64,000 bases of DNA from Diphasiastrum complanatum (lineage: Eukaryota; Streptophyta; Lycopodiopsida; Lycopodiales; Lycopodiaceae), in assembly GCA_029204225.1 (NCBI GenBank), contig CM055092.1, positions 86,602,537 through 86,666,536 on the forward strand. The letters are read 5' to 3'. The notes beneath the pieces were generated by a model that worked only from the letters and a program-made list of their open reading frames with translations, searched no databases and was not told the DNA's origin. Positions 26,001-35,400 of the stretch are shown here, piece by piece; position 1 is the stretch's first letter, and every line of letters starts with the position of its first letter. Position numbers and translations under genes: made by a program.

Positions 26001-29000
26001 TTCCAAGTAGGCTGAATCATCTATCGATTATCTCAGTCTGAAGGAAAACTTCATAGCTGCTTGAGCTTTTATTTTCAGTAACATGAACAATGGACCAGCA
26101 GCGTAGCAATCGATTCATAATGCAGCAGACATGTCTCTTTTCGACTTGCTTTTGAAATCCTTTTAAGGACTTCTGTGGTATTAGAGTGCCTCAAGTGTTA
26201 TCAGAGTGCTCTAGATTGTAGTCTTTCAGCGGTGCTACTTATCTTAATGTTGTACTCGCATGGGTTTCAAATTAGTTAAGCATTATGCTCTGCAACATTC
26301 ACAATATCATAACATGAATTTTCTGGTTTGTAGTATTACCATCTGTTGGTATTGGTGCCCTAAGTGGAAGGGAGGCAGAAGGAAAGGCAAACGCCGCAGC
26401 AGGGGAAAAGGTAGGATCATTGAGAATTTTTTTAAACCTACAATGTTATGACTATTGTGACAAATCCTTCATGCATAACAACCTGTTCACACTGGGTAAT
26501 TGTGATAAACTACATTTTACAGGGTTCTAAGTGACACATGTTTACTGGCTTGGCTGCTGAGTTGCTTTATTTAACTGTTCCTTGTAGGAGGCTCAGAAGT
26601 TGTTGCAGCCTGTAGACAAGACGTTGAAAACTATGGCTATTGATTTTGCAGAGTATCAGGTATCTTTATACCCCTGCTATCCCATTCTGGATGCTAGGGT
26701 TGCCTCCTCCTTTTTCTATGTGACTGTAATGATCATGTTAACATCTCAACGATATTCGTCAACAGAGGCATATAGTTCCTGATAATCGAAGCTGTAATGC
26801 ACTTGTGCTAGATATGACATTTCAAAAATTCAGTATTGATCACAAGGATCTCAATGATTATCAAAGCTAGGAAAGATGACACTATAATCACAAATTCCTA
26901 TTTGAAAAATAACTAAGTGGCTGCTTGCAGGTTTGCGTAGATGTTTTTCTTACATCACAGACGTTTGTTGACATAGCCTCAATCACTGTTGTGCCAAGGA
27001 CCACAGGAGGACAGGTATGTCTATATTATGTGCTGGATTTTCTGCACCAGCTGTTTTCTTAAAGTTGTTATCATTGTGCGAGACTAATCTTGCATTCATT
27101 GAAGCTGATATCCCAATCAGAAATTCTAAACCACTTAAGTTGCTAGAGTTTCAAGTGAGAGAAGTTCCCAACACGTGATATTGTTTGGTCTGGTCTTGCT
27201 AAGGCCAAAGTATGTGTGCGAGCACGAGGGTAGTTGGTGAAGCTAGTCAAAATGCTCTAGAAGTAGAGGTTCTGCATGGGATTAACTTAAGAGCTTTAAA
27301 GCTTGAGCAAAATGTATAGTATAGTGGCCTTGCTTCTTCAATGATCTTGGTACTCATATGACGAGGTGATGTTGAATTCTGTGAAGATGACAAGGATGAT
27401 TTTCTGAATCAAGATGCCATATTCACACATTATTAAATAAGAAGCATATAGGCAAAGGTTTTGGGGAATTGATGCTTGCTGTGTGATTATTTAACTTTGT
27501 ACAACCTACTAGGTCTATCAGTCAATCCATGACACCTGGGTTGGATCTGTTCTCGTTTCTTTAAAGATCAAAGCAAATTTATGCTAATTAAGTATCCAGT
27601 AACGGATGAGTTTTTCCAGCCAAGGCTTTCTGAGGAGCTTGATTTTGCAAATAAACAACAGTGTGGGGAGCATTAGCCAAAAGTTGAAGAGGCAACTTCT
27701 TTTTCTTTCAACCTAGCATGGGCACTCACTCTCCACAATAGAATGATTCTTCCTTTCCGCCACACCATTGACTTGGTGAGAGAAGTAGTCAGTTGCTGTG
27801 AAATTCCATTCATCTTGAAAAACTTAGCAAATTAGTAAATTTACCTCCCAATGACTCCTTAGGCTTGAAATTTTTTTTGAGGTTTAATTCTCCAGGAGTG
27901 CTCTAAACTCATATAATTTTGTAGTGCTTCAGATTTCCGCTAGAAAATATAAATGGGAGAAATCATCAATTCAAATCAGGTAATAAGAACTCTTTTCAGT
28001 TGACCAAGATTTTGTTGGCCCTCATAAATCCATGTGCATAAGATCCAATGGACATTAGCCCTACTTATGCCTTTTAGTAAAGTTCTTATTATGTTGGTTG
28101 AAAAGAATACAAATTTCACAAATGGCATTAAGATCTTGAATCTTAGGTAATCCTTTAACCATATTAGAATCATATTAATGAATAAAATGCTTGCCGTCCC
28201 CATCATCAGGAGTAAGTGCACTCTCCCTTTGCATGAACTCCAAGGGAAGGTTCTTTGCTAGATTTAGACCCACAAAATGTAAACTTGACTTGCATGCAAA
28301 TCTATTTTTGAATCTTACTCAATCTTTGTTAACAACAATTGAATTCCAACAAACTTGTCATCAAATACATAAATAGATAATGAGAATATTATAGCAAATC
28401 AGTCACATCAAGCATCCACATGAAGAAGTGATGAGGGGTCAAGATGGGGACAATGCCCTCCGCGAAGGATAAATCTCTATTATGCAATACCAATTGGCAA
28501 AAGCCAATTACATATACTTGAATATGTTGTTTTCAAATACTTCTTGAGGGTTGATCTGGTGCAGTAGTGATCCGCGGATGATGACTATGTCTCATACTCT
28601 GGTGCTGATTGGAACGACGTGTCATAATGGATGCTCTCCCTCTGGAAATCTGAGTATCCAGTGTGTGGGGTACCATACAATGACGCTGATCACGATGTCG
28701 ATCTCGTATAGGAATAGGAGTATCGTCATCTATCTCTGAATCCGCCCATGTTCTCCTTATGGAGAAGAAGGCTGTAATCTGAGTCTGTGTATCAGACATA
28801 ACTGGCTGTGCAAGGACTTTCCGGATCAGAGACATCTCGTGTAACATAAGGGCCATAGGTGATGAGAGAACGTAGAGTGGCAGGTGAGTCTCTGAATAAG
28901 CAGTGATATCGACCTCGTATCTCATAATAAACAGGACATCTGAAAATGAAATGCTCCTCAGTCTCCACTTCTCCCAGTGAACATAATCGGCATATCCTGT

Positions 29001-32000
29001 CCTCTCGTGGGGTACCCTGGAAACGTCCAGTTTCAATCTCAAGCTGATGTGAAGATACTCTGAACTGTCCCAATGTAAATCTCAAACAGTGTGATAACCC
29101 AAAGTCTAGGTACTGCGGCTGGGACTGGGAAGCCCGATACATCAAGCTCTAAGAAATGAGTCCGATAGAAGTCGGGTTTAACACCCAACTGTCCCTGCCA
29201 GGTATGTCGAAGATAAGCTCGATAAATGTATCGCCAGATATACTCATGGGTACCTACTGGAAGGTCGGAGATGGGGATGCTGAGTGAACTCAAGAGACGA
29301 GTGGCCTGTCAATACCACGATGAGTGGAAACCCATACTGTGAAGCTGCATCGAAGAAGTAACCACCATAAAAATATTGTCAGGAGGAAGTGCTAAGGCTC
29401 TCTGAATAAACACGATGAGTCTGAAGAGAGCATCAACTAGCAATGGAGGAATTGCAAACTCTGTGGTGATGATATGATGTGGTACTGATGACTTAGCTCG
29501 TATCATCCGAGAGCGCATAGTGATATGTAGTCATGATCTACTAGCCCAATCAGAGGAGGTGAGGCCAGTGCACCAAGTCTCAGCTGAATAGAGTACTGTA
29601 GGAGTGACCATAATGTCAAAAAGGCGACATTTACTAGGAGCATCGTGAATATATCTCCTGAAGCATAATCTCTCTAGCTGGACCAAGGATGCATGGCCCT
29701 TCCCCAGGCGGGCCAAAGCTGCATGTCTCATATTGAAAATAGGACCACTAAAGAGCACCCCCAGGTAGGTATACGATGAAACCACCTCTAGAGGCTGATC
29801 AAAGGTGAGCTCCTGTCTGAGCATGAAAGATCTAGAAGTGTTGAAGACCATAACTTTGGTCTTCGAAATGTTCACCTATAATCCCCATCGAGCACAAAAT
29901 GTCTGTAGACTGTAAAGTGTCTCTGTAGTCCCTCCTTGGTCGGAGATAATAGAGCTACATCATCCGCATATAAAAGTATGACGATCAAGATATCACCAAG
30001 CCGACATCCCTGACCATCACCTTGACTAATAACCTCCTCCAGCTCATCAATATATAATCCAAATAAAGTAGGTGATAAGGAACAACCCTGCTTCACCCCA
30101 ATCGTGCTCAATACTGGATCTGAAATGTCAACCAATACACTGCTTGATGTGCAACAAGGTATGACTTGGTAGAAGAGTTTCCAACAAGACCTAAAGTTCT
30201 GTTCGAACATCTTCCATGCGTATAGATATTGGTCTCATAATGATAGAGTCTGGATGTACAAGGGTTGTTCAATGTTATTCAATGCTTTGTGTTACATCCA
30301 TGCCTGATACAGAGGATTTGGAATAATCCTTGACGTGGATATTCGGTACCCATTACGACATATGGAGCTAGTGCATGGTGTCTAACTGCATAAATGCATG
30401 TGAGGGAGATCAGAAGCAATTGGATGAGAATCAGCATCTTATAGGGAATATTCCTAGGCCTTAGGGGATTAAATATACCTGTAGGAACCCGCCCTACTCA
30501 CCTATTTTCCCGTTTCTAGTTGCCAACATCCGTCACCATGGCTCTGGGGAGAAGTTGATTAGGGTTTGACTCGGCTTCCAACTGGATAGGTGGTTTGGCT
30601 CCACAATAGTCCTTTTGGCGCATGCAACGGGATCTAGAGGATGGCTAGTGCATGGTGTCCGACGACTATAAATGCATGTAAAGGAGATCAAAAGCAATTG
30701 GATGAGAATTGGGATCTTATAGGAAATATTCCTAGGCCCCAGGGGCTTATATATACTTCTGGGAACTCGCCCTACTTCTCACATATTTCTTTGTTTCCAA
30801 TTGCCAGGATCCTGTTAGAAATCCATAAATCATAATATGGATGGACAGACTAGGATTCGAACCCGGACCTCCCTCATACCGGATGGGATGCTCTACCACT
30901 AAGCTATCCGCCCTGTTTGATAGTTCTCTCTAGAGTGTGGATTGATATTCCAACCCCCTCCCCCCCCCCCCTCAAGCCACACTTGGTTGGGGTCCTAGCT
31001 GTCACCTGCCCCACAACTTGGGTCACCTAACCATGGCTTTGACACCATGAACTGTTAGGTCTAACTTGGCTCTAATACCATGTTAGAAATCCATAAATCA
31101 TAATATGGATGGACAGACTAGGATTCGAACCCAGGACCTCCCTCATACCGGATGGGATGCTCTACCACTGAGCTATCTGCCCTGTTTGATAGTTCTCTCT
31201 AGAGTGTGGATTGATATTCCAACATCCTCTCGTGTATTCAGTCACTGTGGCTTGGGGGAGAACCTGATTGGGATTTGACTCTTGGCTTTCAGCTGGATGG
31301 GTGGTTTGGCTCCACAGTAGTCCTTTTGGCGCATGCAACAAGATCGAGAGGATCTACACTTGGTGGCTATTATACTTTGTGTGATCAAATAACGTGGCAA
31401 AGCAAACTTGGGTCCGATGGAACTCCATGTATAATTTAGTATTCTTTCATTATTCAAAGGAATACTAAATTATACATGTAGTTGCATCAGACCCAAGTTT
31501 GCTTTGCTACATTGTTCGATCACGCAAAGGATTGAATAACTTTGAGCAACCCTTGTACATGTAGATATCATTGTTTTTTAAACTTTCTAGGCTTTTCCTT
31601 TTCTAAGATACCTTAAAATATTCACAAAGAAACCCTGCCCTTCCTCCCCCCCTCCCAAAAAAAAAAGGAAAAATAAAAATGTTCCTTTCTAGAATGTCCT
31701 AAAATTCCGGAATGCGATGGGTCTATGATTGAATTAACCTATAAATTACCTACAAGAGCCTAGAGGGCGACCAGCCTTGCCTGCTTTGATACCATGTTAT
31801 AATTCTACAATCTTTCCCAAGGCAAGTAGCATTCAATCATCCACAAAAAGAGACAAGAGAAGGTAACAATATTTGAAAGAATGAATAAGCAATAGCTGAT
31901 GGTACACTAACCCAACTCCCACTGGGGAATGCCCAATATATAGTTACAACATTGACTCTTCAACCACCAAGGGTCTTGGAATTTGGAAGTCAATCACCGA

Positions 32001-32366
32001 AGATCCTAGGAGGTACTCAAGAGGAGCTAAGGGGAGTTACATACCGAAGTGCCTAAAAGGTTGTGGCATGTGAAGGGCTAGTAGAAACTTGTAGTTAAGG
32101 CCCCTAAGTGTAGAAAGAGAATAAAAAGGACCCAACTTCTTTAAGATAAGGAAGAGACGTCAAATGGACAAAAATGGCTTCATTTGGAATCACGCCTCGC
32201 ACTTTGCCACGTCCTATGGCAAATAGTCATTAATTCTATCAGAACCCTTATGCAGACTCATGAGTCTCCATGAGAAATCCTTGTTGTTAATGAAGTCTCA
32301 TAAGCTACCTAATGTAGATGATGAAGGAATACCAATACAAGTCCAAAATTCAATTTGCAAAGGGGG

Positions 32367-32427
<61 letters not shown>

Positions 32428-35400
32428 GTAACATAGTCTGACTGTGATGTTGATGTGCTTTTTGCTTACAGATGTATTACTATTATCCGTTCAGTGCTCA
32501 AATGGATTCGGCAAAGTTATATAATGATTTAAGGTGGAATGTCACACGTCCTCAAGGCCTTGAAGCTGTAATGCGAGTGAGATGTAGTCAGGTATGCTGA
32601 CTTCCCCATAATCTTGTAGTGAACTTTGTGATATTTAGCATTTGACATCAATATAGTTGTTATCTAAGAGCTACATGAAAACCTTGAGATTTTCATCAAA
32701 CCTTTTAGTTTTTTATTTGTTGAGATTGAGAGACTTGAATTGTGAAACTTGGATTCAATGCATGGTGTCACAGGGATTGCAAGTACAAGATTATTATGGG
32801 AATTTCTGTAGGCGAATACCCACTGATGTTGATCTGCCAGCGGTTTGTCCTCTTTGACTGCTCACCACTTTTAAGGGTTATTTAAATACTGCCATTTATC
32901 GTTCTGTCTGCCATCTTTTGTGATTGCAAAAACATGCCTATTAAGTGGTCTTTGAATGCACAAGTGCTTATTGGCGTTCACTACCACTACACTGTTTCTG
33001 GCTGGACCTATTGAAAGGTTTTTGTTTCATTTGTTTAACTAGACATTGTGGTCAATCTTAAATAGGAAAGAACGATGCCGTATGTTAATGTAAAATATCA
33101 ACAGTATTTTGCTGGAGATTTCCAAATTGCACACTTCGCTCTTGGGATTTTCTGGCATGTGGAGATCGATAGCTTTTCCTCCGAGAATCATTTCTAGATA
33201 ACTGCTTACTTAACCCAGCTTCATATTTTGTACTGTATGACAATGAATGGCATACCTGCCGTACTTGCAATTTTCATACATAAGGTGGATAAGGTAATCA
33301 AGGGATAATATGAGTGGAGAGTGTGTTTGTAATATTTGGTGGGGTAAGTTCATGCCAGTCAGTCATACAGAACATTGGATTGCAAAAATACGGCCAAAGG
33401 CAGAATGCTGTTAGTTTGCTGAAAGTATTCTATGACAGGGCCCTTGCATGTGTGAAGTAGGTCATCAACCTCAATTATGTTTTATTTTTTTATTTTTCTG
33501 GATTATGTGGGCCACTAGTACTGGCTGGGTCAATCCATGTCCAAATAGTTGATAGTTTGCACAATAGCTAGCTCTCAAGTTTGATGTGGCTGCAAGTTTT
33601 TATCTGTATTCCAGTTTTGTTGCTCAGCTTTTATGTGATCTAGCCTCTGGAGTGTAGCTAAAAAAGTTGCATGAATGCCCCAGAGATATCCAAGATCAGT
33701 CATGGTTGATAGAGCTCAGTGCCTGTGTAAAAGATGGTTTTATTAAATAATATGTAAACTGAAAAACTGCTTGCAAGCAACTTCTAAGACATTTTATGTT
33801 TGATTGTGTGCAGATTGACTGTGATAAGACGATTATGGTTACTTTCAAGCATGATGATAAGTTTCAAGATGGATCATTATGTTGTTTCCAGGTATTAAGT
33901 GCGTGCAATAAACACTTTAAATGCTTCTAAGACGATTCCAAGCATTTTGAAATTATATAATTGATATTATCAGGATGTTGATAATCTCAATTCTGCTATG
34001 CTGTCAACTTGAATAGTGTGCATTACTTTACACGACAATGAGTGGAGAAAGACGCATAAGAATCAACACCTTGGCAATTTCTTGTACAAGCATTCTGAGT
34101 AACCTTTTCCGAGGGGCAGATTTGGATGCTCAATTTACTTACTTCTTGAAGCATGGTATGTTTAAGCTCAATGCAACCAATCTTCAACTAAATATAAAAT
34201 AATAAGCAGATTGCTGCCTAAGCTTCTCACATACTATTTCTTTTTATTGTGGTGAATGTTCTCGTAGATTGTATATCCAAATTATCCTCTGTTATGGAGT
34301 CTGATATCTGCTGAGAGCAGTGACTGACACATCCCAACTCTTATATATTAATATGTGTTCTTTATTGGGTTGATATTTTTGAGGCTTTAAATTGCTGATT
34401 GTTTTTTTTGTGGCTGGAGCACCAGCTGCACAAGCTACCCCCGCCGCACCATTGCAGCAGATAAGGGAGCAGATTGTTAATCAATGTGTGAATATTCTCT
34501 ATACGTACCGGAAGTTCTGTGCTACTGCCTCTTCTGCTGGACAACTTATCCTACCTGAAGCTCTCAAGCTTTTACCACTCTATACACTTGGTAAGTTGAC
34601 TTTTAGACTCTTTTAAGCCAGTTTAAGCTGCTGCCCTTTTTGCTAGATAAAATGTTTTGAAATTTTGATGTCGGGGTCATAATAAAGAGGTGTTCTCCGT
34701 TTGAGAAAATCATCTGTCTCTTTATGTTACTTGTCCTGCAACTTCAGTTTGATGTAGTTCACCGAAGTTGCTGCACGACTGTGCACAAGCACTCATAATT
34801 TTTAAGAGAACCCGATGTATCTCCAAAAATTCGTACTCAAATGTATACTTTGACCGTCCTGTGCTTTTGTTGTTAGAACCTGTAATCCTTGTGAAATGGG
34901 AGGGTTGACCCCAAACCTCCTGACTTGAGATAAACAGATTCAAATCTAGCATATTATGTGACACAGGTAACGGGCTTTCTTTAGACATGACCCCAAAAGT
35001 GTCATAGTGAGTAGAGGAGTTGGGTAGTTTTTTTTATTAGTAAGTAGAGAAGGTGAATAAAAAGCAAGTATTTTCTGTTGCACCTGTGCCTTTCAAGCTT
35101 AGGAACCCGTTCCGACCCTTTTGGGTCGAACGTACTTCCGGAATGTACAGTACGTTCCGGAACGTACTGGATCGGAACATTTTTTCTTCATATAAGCAGG
35201 TCCTGGAATGCTCCAACAATTCCAGTTTATGAGATCCAACTGCAGTGGCCACATTGATTCAAGCACATCTGTATAAAACGTGTTCCATTCCGGAATGGGC
35301 AACTATGCTTTCAAGTACGAAAACAATACACACTTGATGTTATGTACTCTACTCCAAATATGTGATATCGGTCGTATAGCCCATTCTGACATAGTAGCTT

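Larger units (their letters stand above)
30814..31223 (-). mobile_element. TRIM-like miniature LTR retrotransposon whose LTRs carry tRNA-like genes
   Basis: 410 bp with two direct repeats (30814-30954 and 31082-31223), about 98% identical, starting GTTGGAATATC and ending GGATTTCTAAC on the minus strand. Just inside the 5' LTR lies TGGTATTAGAGC (31069-31080), the initiator-tRNA-Met primer-binding site with one mismatch. Just before the 3' LTR lies a 19-nt polypurine tract (30955-30973, GA then G12, A, G4). Flanks carry a perfect 5-bp target duplication ATCCT (30809-30813 and 31224-31228). The ~127-bp interior encodes nothing. These are the marks of a terminal-repeat retrotransposon in miniature. 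Confidence 0.88.
30375..31355. repeat. Tandem duplication of a ~260-bp LTR-like unit; right copy holds the TRIM
   Basis: Left copy (about 30375-30635) and right copy (about 30640-31355 after subtracting the TRIM) share GCTAGTGCATGGTGTC, AAGCAATTGGATGAGAAT, GGTGGTTTGGCTCCACA and AGTCCTTTTGGCGCATGCAA. A TATA-like stretch sits in each (ATTAAATATACC; TTATATATACTT), so the unit may be a tandem solo LTR. It fills the gap in the split MITE. Confidence 0.8.
30259..31555. mobile_element. Mariner-like foldback MITE, split by a ~1.08-kb insertion
   Basis: The left end CAAGGGTTGTTCAATGTTAT (30259) and right end, read inversely, CAAGGGTTGCTCAAAGTTAT (31555) are inverted copies, each flanked by TA (30257-30258, 31556-31557). 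The inner arms at about 31374-31443 and 31452-31525 are also near-perfect inverse copies. The left arm is cut after GCTTTGTG at about 30290 and resumes at CTTTGTGTGATC near 31374, so everything between is a later insertion. TA flanks suggest Tc1/mariner mobilisation. No protein is encoded. Confidence 0.75.

Noticed and set aside
30843-31182. Two functional minus-strand tRNA genes
   Set aside because: Both lie at the same place inside direct LTR repeats, the anticodon arm does not form a normal 5-bp stem and 7-nt loop, and no T-run terminator follows. Listed as tRNA-like parts of the TRIM.
34392-34425. Extension of SEC24 exon 17 leftwards ([11 protein letters not shown])
   Set aside because: It is the T-rich end of intron 17's predecessor. 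The CACCAG acceptor gives correct phase and the family residues.
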